Below, piece by piece: positions 52,311 through 63,319 of a DNA stretch of 64,000 nt; the stretch's first letter is position 1; each line of letters starts with the position of its first letter. The translations under genes were made by a program, and so were the position numbers. Below the pieces are notes generated by a model. The model ran no database searches, was not told the DNA's origin, and saw only the letters and a list, made by a program, of their open reading frames with translations. Origin of the DNA: Meloidogyne chitwoodi (lineage: Eukaryota; Nematoda; Chromadorea; Rhabditida; Meloidogynidae); assembly GCA_015183035.1 (NCBI GenBank), contig JACZZP010000008.1, positions 124,001 through 188,000 of the forward strand. The letters run 5' to 3'.

Positions 52311-54109
52311 TCAATTAAATTAAAAAAAAATATTCTAAATTTTTTTAAATATTTTGAGTAATTTTTAAATAAAAATAATTTCTGGACGTTTCATTGCGAG
52401 CTAAATAACTTGTGAACAAATGAATATTAAAAATTAAAATTAGTTTTGTTTGATAGATAATTAAGTTAGCTACAAAATGACCTATGACTCAGATTTTTAG
52501 GATAACTAGTAAAAAAGTTATGGGCAATCAAAGGAGATGAACATTAATGAACAAATTAGTTAAATTCATTTTTTCAAAATTTTTAAAAAATAATTATATA
52601 TAAAGCATGGATGTGGGAGATATGCTGAAAATGAAAGCGAAAACTGAGTGAAGCTTGTAGAATGCATGAAAAAGGGGGAGGAGTGAGTAAATGCTGCGCA
52701 GAGGAAAAAGGGGGAGGAGAGTGGACAAAGGCCAGCAGAAATATTTTTATTTTTTATTCATCCAGTTTTGAAGAGATTTTGGTCTATTAAATTATTTTTA
52801 AATAAATTTAAGAAGCTCTATTCATGGTGAATTAAAAAAAAATTTTTTTAATTAAAAGATTTAAAGTGGACGTTTCAGTGCGAGAATTATTTTATTTAAT
52901 TAGAGCTGCAACTTTTTTCCTTTTATATTCACTAATTTATACTGGGACATTAAAACATAGTGTTCCTTTTTTAATCTGCTTTTTTATTTATTTTTTTTCT
53001 GTCACTTTCATTTTCACATCAAAAAATTTTTTTTTGCGCGCAACAAAAAAAAGCAAAAAATGAATGGGAGAAAATGTTCATAAATATAAGAAATATAAGG
53101 TATTTTTAAAAAAATGTCGCGACATAACAACAAAAAAATAAAACAACAACAAAAACAATTTTTTTAAAGCAACTTTTGTGTCTATAAAATTTAACAGGTT
53201 TTCAACTCTTTTTTGAACACATAAAAACATGCTTTATTTGATTGCGCATGCATGTTCAGGTACAAAGACATGTTGAGATTTTGCCTTATAACTCGAGAAA
53301 GGAATAACCGATTAGGATGATTTTTGTGTCAATCGATAGAGAATTAAAAGATCTATTAAAAGAAAAATTTAAATATTTTTAGCTTAATTGGAAAAAAAGT
53401 TATGTGCGTAAAACTGCCTAGGAACACCAAAAATAACAGTTTTTCAGCCATAACATTTTACTAAATAAATCTAAAATTTTATTTTTATACTCATTTTATA
53501 GCAAATTTAATTCTTTATGGAATGACACCAAAACATTCTTAAAAGGTTAATTATTTGTTGACTTATGAGGCCTAGACTCAATAAGGGTTTTCTCCCCACT
53601 TACGCTTTTTTCGTTCGCGCAACCAATCAACCAACAATTTTTTTTATTTTATTCTCTTTTTTTAACACATGATCAATTTTTTTTGTTTTTCTTTTTCTAT
53701 AAAAAATATTTTCCCAATTTTCGCCTAAAATTATTTTTTGCGCATCTTTTTTACCATAGCGAACACTTTTTTTATTTTTTTTTCTCTAAAAAAAGAAAAA
53801 AAGTTTAATGCATGGGCCAGCGGGTAGCAAGCACTCCATCCAGTGGCCATCTTCTCTTCTTTTTTTTCTCTCTCACAACTTTTAGTTGTAGCTAATTGCG
53901 CAGGAATGGCAGAGGCAGGCACCTCTTCTTTTCCTTTACTCCCCCCTTCTCTTTTTAATAAATATAGAGAAAGTTGTAAAATTAAGGAAAGTTGGAAGTG
54001 AGGAAAAGGTAATGGACAGAGCAAAAAAAAAGATAAAATATAAGATAATATCTAAATATTAATTTTTATTAATTTTTTAAGGTAGATAAAAATTATTTTT
54101 TGTGTTCTT

Positions 54110-54235
54110 AGAATGTCCTTAGATTTATTTCTTATACTTAGATATCCTTAGAATTCTTATTATTCTTAGATTTCTTTTTTTTCTTATTTAGATTGTCCTT
54201 ATTTTTTGTCCTTAGATGTCCTTAGATTTTCTAAT
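54110..54235. repeat. CCTTAGATNTCCTTAGA repeats
   Basis: Six or more degenerate copies of TCCTTAGATTT-like units upstream of nhr-25. Confidence 0.7.
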
Positions 54236-54715
54236 TTAATTTTTTAATCATTAAAATAAATTTTTTATTATTTTTATATTTCAATTGACGTCATCAGTAT
54301 CTCCAAAATAATTTATCTGACCAGACATTTCTCAAAACTTTATTTTTTAAAAATATATCTCTTCTATCCCATGGATGTTTTTACGCGCCTTGCGCACAAA
54401 ATAAATAAAATAATCATTCTTTTCTCTTCTCAAAAATTTTTTTTACCCTTTCCCCTAATTCGCCAATTCCATTAGTTTAGTGGCCCCTAATATATGTGAT
54501 GGACAGTATTTTCAGTTTTGTTGTGTACAACCAGCCAGGTACGGACAGGCACGGAACTCGTTTTTATGCACAAGAATTAAAAAAAGAAGAAGTTTTTGTA
54601 GAGTCCGAAAAGAAAATATAAATAAAAAAGAGAGCCACATGCATGTTGCGTGTAAAAAAAGAAAAGAAGAGAGGCTGGTTGCTTTTCTCCTCGCTAGGGG
54701 CCACAAAATCAACAC

Positions 54716-55236
54716 GCAACCTCCTTGTTGAGTTTATTACCCAACATTGGTTGAAGCTTCATAACTTAAATAAGTATATAGCTTTTTTTGTGTTTTTGGT
54801 ATCTTTCGATAGAGAATTGAATAGACTATAAGGATTATTTAAATAAAAATTTTATTTTATTCTTAAAAATAGTTGTGGTCAAAAAACTAGAGACTACCTG
54901 TTGTTTACATAACATTGGTTGAAGCTTCATAACTTAACTAAAAGTATATCTTTTTTTATGTTTTTGGTATCATTCGATAGAGAATTGAATAGCCTATAAG
55001 GAATATTTTAAATAAGAATTTTATTTTATTTTTAAAAATAGTTATAATTAAAAAACTAGAGGCAACCTCCTTGTTGAGTTTATTACCTAACTTTGGTTGA
55101 AGCTTAATTACTTTGAAAGAAATAACTATTTTGACTTATATTTGATATCATTCAATAGAGAATTGAATAGATTATAAGGATTATTTAAATAAAAATTTAA
55201 TTTTATTTTTAAAAATAGTTATGATCAAAAAACTAG
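54716..55236. repeat. Three tandem copies of a 170-175-bp unit containing the MITE internal box
   Basis: Each unit runs from about TTTGGTTGAAGCTT through ATCATTCGATAGAGAATTGAATAG, TATAAGGATTATTT and AAAAACTAGAG. The inner box is shared with copies at 35596 and 56746, but the GGACGTTTCAGTGC ends are absent. The first and third copies are also preceded by GCAACCTCCTTGTTGAGTTT. Confidence 0.85.
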
Positions 55237-55618
55237 GCGAAAAGAGATAAATTAAAAAATTTAAAATTACTAAAAAGGTAAATTAATTAAAAAAGGTAAA
55301 AAAATCGAAATAAATATAAAAAAACATAAAAAATTAGTTATAAAAAAATTAACATTTTATTGGAATAAAAAAAATAATTAAAAATTAATTAAATAAAATA
55401 AATAAAAAATAAGGCAAAAAATAAATTATTAAAAAATTAAATTATTAAAAAAATTAAATTATTAAAAAAATTTTTTTCATTATGGTCAATTTTATTAGAA
55501 AAATAAATATAAATTTTTTTAAATCGGTTTAAATGCGATTTGGTCATTATTTGTCCCATCAATGTTAAGAGAATAGAGTAAAAGTCGCGCAATCATCCCA
55601 CAATAAACAACACAGTGT

Positions 55619-55640
55619 GGGGGGGGGGGGGGGGGGGGGG
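55619..55640. repeat. 22-base G homopolymer
   Basis: Twenty-two consecutive G on the plus strand in an AT-dominated region. Length may vary between assemblies. Such tracts can form G-quadruplexes; in C. elegans long poly-G/C tracts need the DOG-1/FANCJ helicase for stability. Confidence 0.95.
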
Positions 55641-56154
55641 TGTAAAGTTGACTTCTCTGAGAGAGTTTAAAAAAAGGAAAATCAACAACAAAAAAATAAA
55701 ATTCTTCTTTTTCTCTTTTCACTTGAAAGATTCTCGTCATTTCTGCCAAAAAAATTTATTTTTATTTTTATTTTATTTTAACCAACCAATTGCGCACCTC
55801 TTTTTTAATTTTTTTGGGGAGAGGTTTGGCCTTGGAGAGAAAAGGCTTTAAACTGTAGAAAAGAGAGATTGTCGCTTATTTCTCTCAATTGGGGTCAAGG
55901 CAGGCAAAAAAGAAGAAAATAATTTTTTTACTAGTAAAATAGTCATTTTGCCCTTCAAATGAAAGGTCAAAAAATCGAAAGGACGTTTTGTTGTTTTGGT
56001 TGTTTTTAAGATATTTTGGTAATAGAAGAGAGAGATTTTTCACATTAATTCGAGAGATTTGGATCATTATACTTTACTACTTTATATTTTTAATAATCTT
56101 CTCATGGAGAAAATAATTAAATAAGGTACTTGACTAAAAATAAAATTAGTAATT

Positions 56155-56432
56155 AAACTCTCTTTATAAGGACAGGTAACTCTCTTTATAAGGACAGGTA
56201 ACTCTCTTTATAAGGACAGGTAACTCTCTTTATAAGGACAGGTAACTCTCTTTATAAGGACAGGTAACTCTCTTTATAAGGACAGGTAACTCTCTTTATA
56301 AGGACAGGTAACTCTCTTTATAAGGACAGGTAACTCTCTTTATAAGAAGACTCTCCGGATATAAGAACACCTTCAGATAGGTCACTGCCCTTATATCCAA
56401 CGTTTGTCAACTGTCCTTATAACGGGACTCAA
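56155..56432. repeat. 22-bp minisatellite AACTCTCTTTATAAGGACAGGT plus related hairpin arm
   Basis: About eight and a half near-identical copies (56155-56345) are followed by CTCTCCGGATATAAGAACACC and, at the far end, GTCCTTATAACGGGACTC. The flanks look like the CGTTATAAG hairpin family, one arm of which seems to have been amplified. Confidence 0.88.
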
Positions 56433-56539
56433 TCGTATATACTGTATTTTTAATAAAATAAAATTTTTATTTATTTTCTAATTAAAAAGAAAGTAAAAAA
56501 TTTTTAAAGAAATTCTTTTTTGAAATAAATTCTTTTAAA

Positions 56540-57277
56540 TTAATTCTCCCCAGGCTTAGCAAACATTGGATTGACAACAGGCTCCTGAATTAAAAATTAA
56601 AATTTTATCCAACAAAATTCACTCACATCCTTCTTCACTTTATGAGCTGAAATATATTGATATTGGCTAGCATCTTCTTTGTCGCCTGTTGGAATTGCAT
56701 CGATATCGCGGGCGACGGCACTTAAAGAATTTAATTTAGTTACGCGGACGTTTCACTTCCAGCTTTATAACTAGAGAATGGATGGACATATTTTAACGAT
56801 ATTTATATCATTCGATAGAGAATTAAATTTGCTACAAAATAGTTAATAATAAAATATATTTTTTTGAAAACAAAAAAAGTTAGGAGCAAAAAACCTTAAA
56901 TTGCTAAATTCGCCACACACCTTTTTTATTTTATAACAATTTTTTACCTCATTAAAAATTTTGATTTAAATTTTATTTTGAAGTAAATTTAATTCTCTAT
57001 CAGCTGAAATAAAATAAATTTCAAAAACTATTTTATTTGACTAGTTATAAGGTTGGCAGTGCAACGACCATGGCACTCAAATTATTTAAGTTGTTACTTT
57101 TAATTATTTTTATTTTTAAAAAAATTTAAAAATTAACATATTCAACATTCCAGACTGTAATCCAAATTCTGCAGAAAATTTGGGTGTTTTACGTGGCTTT
57201 AAAGGTTGATAGCCATGATAAAAACTGTTGTCTTTCAAGTCTTGATAGGCAGAATAACCTTCACCTTTATCCACCAT
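56540..57277 (-). CDS. Small protein, unknown, no leader
   Basis: ATG 57277 starts MVDKGEGYSAYQDLKD, continuing NSFYHGYQPLKPRKTPKF and SAEFGLQSGMLN (to about 57143). A second exon (about 56732-56628) reads SAVARDIDAIPTGDKE, then DASQYQYISAHKVKKD. The last gives QEPVVNPMFAKPGEN and TAA 56540-56542. The product is roughly 95 residues, hydrophilic and Tyr/Lys/Pro-rich, with no signal peptide or membrane segment. The composition looks constrained rather than random, but I recognise no family. A complete MITE (56746-57069) occupies the first intron. Confidence 0.6.
56746..57069. mobile_element. Full-length MITE, 324 bp
   Basis: The left end GGACGTTTCACTTCCAGC with TTTATAACTAG and the right end (complement GGTCGTTGCACTGCCAACC with TTATAACTAG) form inverted repeats of about 30 bases. 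Two inverted copies of the ATAGAGAATTAAATTTGCTAC-like box lie inside. This is the most complete member of the family in the window. Confidence 0.85.
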
Positions 57278-58374
57278 TTTTAAAAAATTAAATTAATTTT
57301 TTTTAAGACTAAAATTTATTTAAAAATTAATAAAAAGAGAAATTGGATATATTTATTTATTTTATTAATTTAAAAAAAAAGAAATAAAATATTTTTATAA
57401 AAAAAACGTGTGGGTGGGAAATAAATATAAGCATTTAAATAAGAAATAAAAATATTTAACAGATGTTTCAAATTTTTTGATAAAAATTATTTTTTCTTTT
57501 TGAACAGATCTTTTTTTAATAAAATATTTAAAAAAATTAAAAAAATTTTTTTTAAGTATTTAATTTAATTAAAAACCGTAAAAATGGTACTAATTGACAG
57601 TTTTTGAAGCATGCTACTTATTTGTTTCTGAAAGAGATTAAAATAAAGAAATATATGATTGAAGAGTGTAAGTATAGATTTTTATGATTAAGAAACTTGC
57701 TTTTTATTTTTGCTTCAAAAACATTTTGCTTCAAAAAATTTTTTTGCTTCAAAAAATTATTTTGCTTCAAAAAATTATTTTGCTTCAAAAACTTTTTTTG
57801 CTACAAAAACTTTTTTTTGCTTCAAAAAATTTTTTTGCTTCAAAAACTTTTTATGCTTCAAAAAATTTTTTTGCTTCAAAAAATTTTTTTGCTTCAAATT
57901 TCTTTCAATATTCTTCAAAACATTTTTTCAAAATTTCTAATTTAGAAAAAAATTTTTTTATGATATTCTGAATAAAATTCAAATATTTTTATTTCTTTTT
58001 TTAAATAAATCTGTTCAGAAAAAAAGAACGGAAACAAATAAAATATGTACATAATTATAAATAAAAATAAAGAGGAGACAGTTGCTTAACGTGAAGAAAA
58101 ATAATAAAATAGGTAAATATTTTTAAAAATAAATTAGAAAAATAAAATTAAAAAATAATATAGTAATAAATCTGTTTATAAGAGCAGTTGATTTATATCC
58201 GAATTTTGAGGTATTTTCCCAGTGCCCTTATAAACGGATTAGAATTTTTTAAATTTTTTACCATTTTGATTTTTGACATTTTGAAAAAAAATTTCAAATG
58301 TGAATTAAATTATTTTAAATAATTTAAATATTTAGTAGACCCATAGTAATAATTCTTTTTTTTTTTAATTTTAA
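57278..58374. other. Intergenic region with GCTTCAAAAA array
   Basis: Contains the GCTTCAAAAA repeat (57708-57900), one GAAGCATGCTACTTATTTG string at 57608-57626 that matches the complement of the 13171-15109 minisatellite unit, and a diverged hairpin (58172-58230). No gene is seen. Confidence 0.6.
57708..57900. repeat. Tandem TTTTTGCTTCAAAAA array
   Basis: About eleven units of 15 to 19 bases. All three plus-strand frames are open through it, which is a repeat artefact and not evidence of a gene. Confidence 0.92.
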
Positions 58375-60625
58375 TCAATGCTTCTTTCCTCTTTTTGGTG
58401 GCCGTTTTGGTGCTGAGGTTGAACCCCCCTTAAGGTAATTAAAATAAATTTAATTAATTAATTATTTTTACCTTGATAATATCCGAAACAGAAACCAATG
58501 GTCCTTTAACATCCCCCAATAATTTAGCAATTGTTCCAATTAATGGATAAATTCCTAAAAAAAATTTTTTTTAATTTCAAATTTTTGGTGTTTCTAGAGA
58601 TTTAAAAAATTAAATGAAAAAATTTTTTTATTATTTTATTTATTTTTTAATTTAATTTTGAAATACATACCATCATTATTTCGAGTACATTTTCCATTAA
58701 AATCATCAAAATCCAAAGCCCAAACAAATGCGCCCCCAAATGCCTGCGATTTTAACCATTTTAACTAAAAAATTTTTTTAATTTTTTTAAATTAAAAAAA
58801 CCTTTTTCTTAAAGCTTTGTATATCATCATAACTAAACCATTCATTATTTTGAGTAAGATAGGGAACTTGAGCATTTTTGTCAAAAACGCTTTGAGCACC
58901 ACTTGCTATCATTTCGCAAATCTTTAAAAAATGAAAACTTTGTTTTGGATTATGATAAAAATTTAATTTTTGAATTAATAAATAGGGCAGAATCTGAGCT
59001 ACAAAATGATACCAAATAAATAAAAAATAAATTAATACAAAAATAAATACTTCAAAATAAGCTGCAGTACCGGGTGATTGAACAAATTTTGTTGCGTTAG
59101 CAGGACCAGATGCTGGGGCACCAACACTTTTATCCTTATTATTTGGATTTGATAGCCTCCAACCATGCCCTAAAAAATTAAATTTTAAAATTCAAAGAAT
59201 CACTCATTTTACCGTATGTAGGAAAACCAATAATAATTTTGCATCGAGGCATCCCTCCACTGCTCCATAAATTTGCTGCAGTCACCTAAAAAAATAAATA
59301 TTAAAAAAAATTTAATTAATTAATTTTCTTACAATATTTAATGCATCATTTGTTATTAAAGGAGAATTGTAACCAGTTTTATTTTCAGAGCTAACATGAA
59401 AGTCATAGGTCATAAGATTGATGAAATCCACATATCTGATAAGGTTATAGAAATTATAAACAAAATAAGAAAAATAAACTTGAAAAAATACAAAAATAAA
59501 CTTGAAAAATTACAAAAATAAACTTGAAAAAATACAAAAATAAACTTGAAAAATTACAAACCTGAAAAAATACAAATATATTAGTCTTTAACATAATCTC
59601 CTATACTCTCCTTATTTAGTAATTAATTTAAAAAATTTTACTTTGCTATAGTTGAAATATCATAAGATTGTTTTATTGTTTCAACTCCTGCTGAAACGGC
59701 TGCAGTAATAATTAATTTGTCTTGGATTTTTTGATCTACATAATTAAAAGATGCAACGTACAACTCCTTTAAAATGGAAAATTATTTTTGAATCTTAATA
59801 TTTTATTTTTATATTTTATTTAATCTACACCTGTAAAAATAAATTAAAATTTTCTTTTGAATCTGGATATTCCCAATCAATGTCAATACCATCAAAACAA
59901 TATTTTCGAACAAATGCAATTGCTGATGTGATAAATTTGGCTCTATTTTCTTTGCTAAATTTAAATAATATTTTTTTTTAAATATAACATGCCTTGAAGT
60001 CATATTATTAAAGAGAGTTTTAGTTGTACTAAAAGTCCAGCCTCCGAAAGATAAAATTATTTTTAGCTTTGGATCATACTTCTAAAAATAATAAAAATAT
60101 CTTTTTCTATTTTTCAGTTTTTTAAAACATTTTTACCTTAAGTGCAACAATACGAGCGTATTGCCCTAAAGGATCAGAATTATTAGGTAAATCGTTAGGG
60201 TCTGATGCACTGAAAATTAAAAAAATAAACTTGAAAAAATTAAAAAAATAAACTTGAACAAATACAAAAATAAACTTGAAAAAATACAATAATATTATTA
60301 AAAATTTATTAACTCACTAAGCATCAAAGCTTTCATTAAAATAAGCAAATGCATAAAAAATGTGTGTGCAAAGCCCTGGTGCATAATCCTCTGGAGTGAA
60401 TTTGGCACGACCACTGCGATAAATCGCCCAATTTGTGAAATAACAAGGACGAAGAAAAACAGAAGCTATTTATTTATTAAATTAATTAAATTATATTTTT
60501 TAAATATTACCATTAATACAATTTATATTATTATCATCATTAACTAAGCCAGCAAATTGACTTTGGCCAAAATTTATTAATAAAATTAAAATTGAAAAAA
60601 ATATTAAAAACAAATAAAGTTGCAT
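58375..60625 (-). CDS. Secreted GH18 chitinase
   Basis: ATG 60625 begins a leader ([20 protein letters not shown]), then [17 protein letters not shown]. It follows family-18 order: [22 protein letters not shown], the catalytic [11 protein letters not shown] (DxxDxDxE intact, about 59870-59910), [41 protein letters not shown] and [15 protein letters not shown]. The C-terminus is a short basic tail ([11 protein letters not shown]) with TGA 58375-58377. It hydrolyses beta-1,4 chitin; nematode chitinases act on eggshell or cuticle-associated chitin. No chitin-binding module is seen downstream. Introns contain AACTTGAAAAAATACAAAAAT repeats. Confidence 0.94.
59470..59580. repeat. AATAAACTTGAAAAAATACAAAA repeats
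   Basis: About five 23-base units in a chitinase intron. Related copies are at 60220-60295 (another intron) and 60700-60785 (upstream). Confidence 0.85.
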
Positions 60626-61367
60626 TTTTCCTAGTAAATAATAATTTTTTTAAATACTAAAAATTATCTTTATTAATAAGGTTATATTATGTATGTATAG
60701 AAAATAAACTTGAAAATACAAAAAAATAAAATTGAAAATATAAAAATAAACTTGAAACAACAAGAAAATAAACTAAATAAAAAAAGTTTACTTTTTATAT
60801 TTTAAGTTTGAAAGATTTACCTTAGAAAAGCTCTATTTTTACCAACGTTATTTTAATAATTATCCAACCTGATTGCCACGATTAAGTTTTAGAATAGTTT
60901 CACATGATTATTTCAAATAATTATTTATTTAAACAAATAATAATTTTTATTTAATGTTTTATAAAATAAAAAGTTAAAAATTTATCGGCATATGTGCAAT
61001 TAAATAATATTTTATTAAAATTAAATTTTAAATAAAATTCAAGTTTTATTGTTTAATTAACTAAAAAGTTGTATTAAATGAGCTTATAAAATAATTTTAT
61101 TACCTACAAACTTTGGTCCTTTTTTAGAAAAAAGATTTTATCTATTATTTAAATTATTTATTTAAAAAAATTACTACGTATTATAAAAACTATTAAGGTA
61201 TCTAAGTTTTAAAGGAAATACACAAATATTCAAGTTTTAAAGAAAATACAAAAAGATTCAAGTTTTAAAGAAAGATAAAAATATTCAAGTTTTATTAAAG
61301 AAAATACAAAATTTTCAAGTTTTAAAGAAAATACAAAAATATCAAGTTTTAAAGAAGAACAAAATTT
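60626..61367. other. Intergenic gap with CAAGTTTTAAAGAAAATACAAAA array
   Basis: AT-rich. The tandem array at 61200-61395 reaches into the 3' end of the chorismate mutase coding sequence. Confidence 0.65.
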
Positions 61368-61395
61368 TCAAGTTTTAAAGAAATTACAAAATTGG
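61200..61395. repeat. Tandem TTCAAGTTTTAAAGAAAATACAAAAA array
   Basis: Seven or eight units of 22 to 28 bases. The last unit overlaps the end of the chorismate mutase gene and supplies its stop codon. Confidence 0.88.
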
Positions 61396-62339
61396 TCAAA
61401 ACAAAGTTTTAATGAATTCATTCTGACAATCTCAACATTTATAGAATATTGTTTAATAATTTCATTGTTTGCTCTAATCCATTCATTTTTTAAAATTTTA
61501 TTTTTTTCATCTAAACATTTTTGTTTGTTAATACCACTACTATTCCCAAACATTTTTATTAATTCATCCAAAATGGCTTTATCGAGAATATCGATTTCAA
61601 CGCGAACATCGTTTAAAGTTGAATAACTCTTCATATTGACTTTTTCAATTTCTAAATTTTAAAAATTAAACAAATAAATAAAATTTAAATATTAGTTTAT
61701 TTTAATTTTATTATCAAATTAGTAAAAGAATAAATAATAAAAATAATAAATAATTAAAAAACACCTTTATAATTTTCTGGAAGGCTCAATTCACGTTGAA
61801 GCATTTTGCTTGCTTCCATTTGTACAACAAAAAAATTACGAAGCAAATTTTCATTTTGAATTTTATTCTGTTTTTCTCTATTTATTCGTAAAATATTTTT
61901 TAATAATTCTTCTTCCCTTTGAAAATCATCTATTGGCTTTGGAGGATTTTGAGCCATTTTTAAACGAATTACTTTAGGGGCTCGGAATAGACGCATTTGA
62001 ATCAAAGCTATATTTATATCATTAAAAAGCATATTTTTTGTTTATTTAAATAATTAAATAAAAATATTAAAATTAAAAAAAATCGTGTTCCTTTCGCTCT
62101 ACTTAGTGTGTTCCTTACGCACTACAACTAGACTTAATACTTTATAAATTTCAAGAAATTTTTTTTTTTTAATTTTTCCATAACTTACACATGATTGAAA
62201 CTTCATAATCTTCACTTGTTCCAGTTTGTTCATTTTTAATTTCCTTGTTCGGTTCTAAAAAGGGAGAGCCTTCCGTGACCGCCCACACATTATTAACAAG
62301 AATAAATGCAAAGAGAGAAAAAAGTTTAAAATTATTCAT
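61368..62339 (-). CDS. Secreted chorismate mutase (AroQ-type), plant-parasitism effector class
   Basis: Three exons (62339-62189, 62007-61765, 61651-61368) join in phase and give 225 residues. The leader is MNNFKLFSLFAFILVNNVWA. The all-helical chorismate mutase follows: SLIQMRLFRAPKVIRLKMAQ (Arg and Lys of helix 1), then PIDDFQREEELLKNIL (the D..RE block), then LLRNFFVVQMEASKMLQREL, where the FF..QMEA..MLQR pattern holds the usual active-site Glu and Gln. Exon 3 carries LNDVRVEIDILDKAILDELI, like the second half of secreted gamma-class enzymes. Chorismate mutase converts chorismate to prephenate. Animals lack the shikimate pathway; plant-parasitic nematodes secrete the enzyme from oesophageal glands into host cells, and bacterial origin is the accepted view. 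The last residues (CNFFKT) come from a repeat array. The enzyme family is clear although identity is moderate. Confidence 0.85.
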
Positions 62340-62776
62340 TTTTGTTGCGTTTTTCTAAGAATCTTATAATTAAAAATTATTAATATTTTTGCTTAACATT
62401 TTTAATATATAAATATTCATGCTTTAGACAATTTTGTTTTATTTTCCCAAGAAAAAAATTTAAAAATTTTTCCGGAAAATTAAAAAAAATTATGGGAAAA
62501 ATAATATAATTAATGTAATTTATTTTGGCTGTGTTTTTAATGTGAAAATAATTTTTTTTAATTTTTAAATTAATTTAATAAAATTTAAAGTGCATTTATT
62601 ATTTAATTATTGACGTTGTACTTTTAAAAAAATAAAATATTTTTAAATTTTCCCACCCTTGTTAAAATTTTGAAATATTTAATTTCACATAATTGCACTT
62701 TTACTTTGTCTGCTTTAATTTATTGCCAAAAGGGATGTTTCGGTGCGAAATAAATTAATAATTTTTTATTTAGAAA
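62340..62776. other. Divergent intergenic gap
   Basis: AT-rich. One TTTTTCCGGAAAATT (about 62469) and one MITE-type end GGGATGTTTCGGTGCGAA (62733-62750) are present. It is the shared upstream region of the chorismate mutase and the small secreted gene. Confidence 0.55.
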
Positions 62777-63319
62777 ATGTTTCCAATTTTAAATTATTCC
62801 AAAATTATTTTAATTTCTTTTTATTTTTTATTTTTTATTAATTTTATTTTTTCAATGCGTGCAACTGGAAGGACTATTCTAGTAAGCTTGAAAATTAATT
62901 TTATTTATAGAAGCTAAAATAAAATTAATATAAGTTAAAAGATAAAACTTAAACAAAACTTAAGTAAAACAATTTTAGACAAGAAAAAAGATAATTAAAG
63001 AAGCGTAAAATAAAAATTGTAAAATAGAATTGTAAAAACAAGTTTTAAAAAAGTTTTAATTTTGTAGTTGTAAAAAGCAAGTTTTAACTTATTGTAAAAA
63101 CAAGTTTTTAAAAAAGTTTTAATTTAAATAACAAATGATATTTGCTCCCAAAATTTAATATTTTTTATTTTAATAAAGAATGAGCCTAGTAAAGTATTAT
63201 TATCATTTGGAGATGCTGGTTTTATTAGTTTAGCAAAAGTTGGAAGGAAAATTGATCGACAAGAACAACAATTGAATTATCAGATGCAACCATTTTTTAG
63301 ACCAAGATTTACTTTTTGA
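62777..63319 (+). CDS. Small secreted protein, possible neuropeptide precursor
   Basis: ATG 62777 starts MFPILNYSKIILISFYFLFF, a strong leader. The first exon ends TGRTIL at a GTAAGC donor. A second exon at 63180 continues NEPSKVLLSFGDAGFISLAK, then VGRKIDRQEQQLNYQ, and ends FFRPRFTF with TGA 63317-63319. The mature part is about 60 residues without cysteine. VGRK resembles an amidation plus dibasic cleavage site, which would make a peptide ending in amidated Val. That is suggestive only. No family was recognised. Confidence 0.6.

Larger units (their letters stand above)
52311..56539. other. 4.2-kb region upstream of nhr-25
   Basis: No gene is supported. It contains MITE-family fragments (52381-52515, 52866-52890, 53280-53545), a CT-rich, relatively GC-rich patch at 53803-53960, CCTTAGATGTCCTTAGA repeats (54110-54235), a tandem triplication (54716-55236), a 22-base G tract (55619-55640) and a 22-bp minisatellite (56155-56345). 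The open stretch at 54480-54731 (plus) has no leader, domain or splice support. Confidence 0.55.

Noticed and set aside
54480..54831. Open frames upstream of nhr-25 with Cys/Arg-rich peptides
   Set aside because: No homology, no leader, no compatible exons, and they lie in repeat-rich noncoding sequence.
57684..57971. Three overlapping plus-strand open frames rich in Phe/Lys/Ser
   Set aside because: All frames are open because of the GCTTCAAAAA repeat; no leader, domain or splice support.
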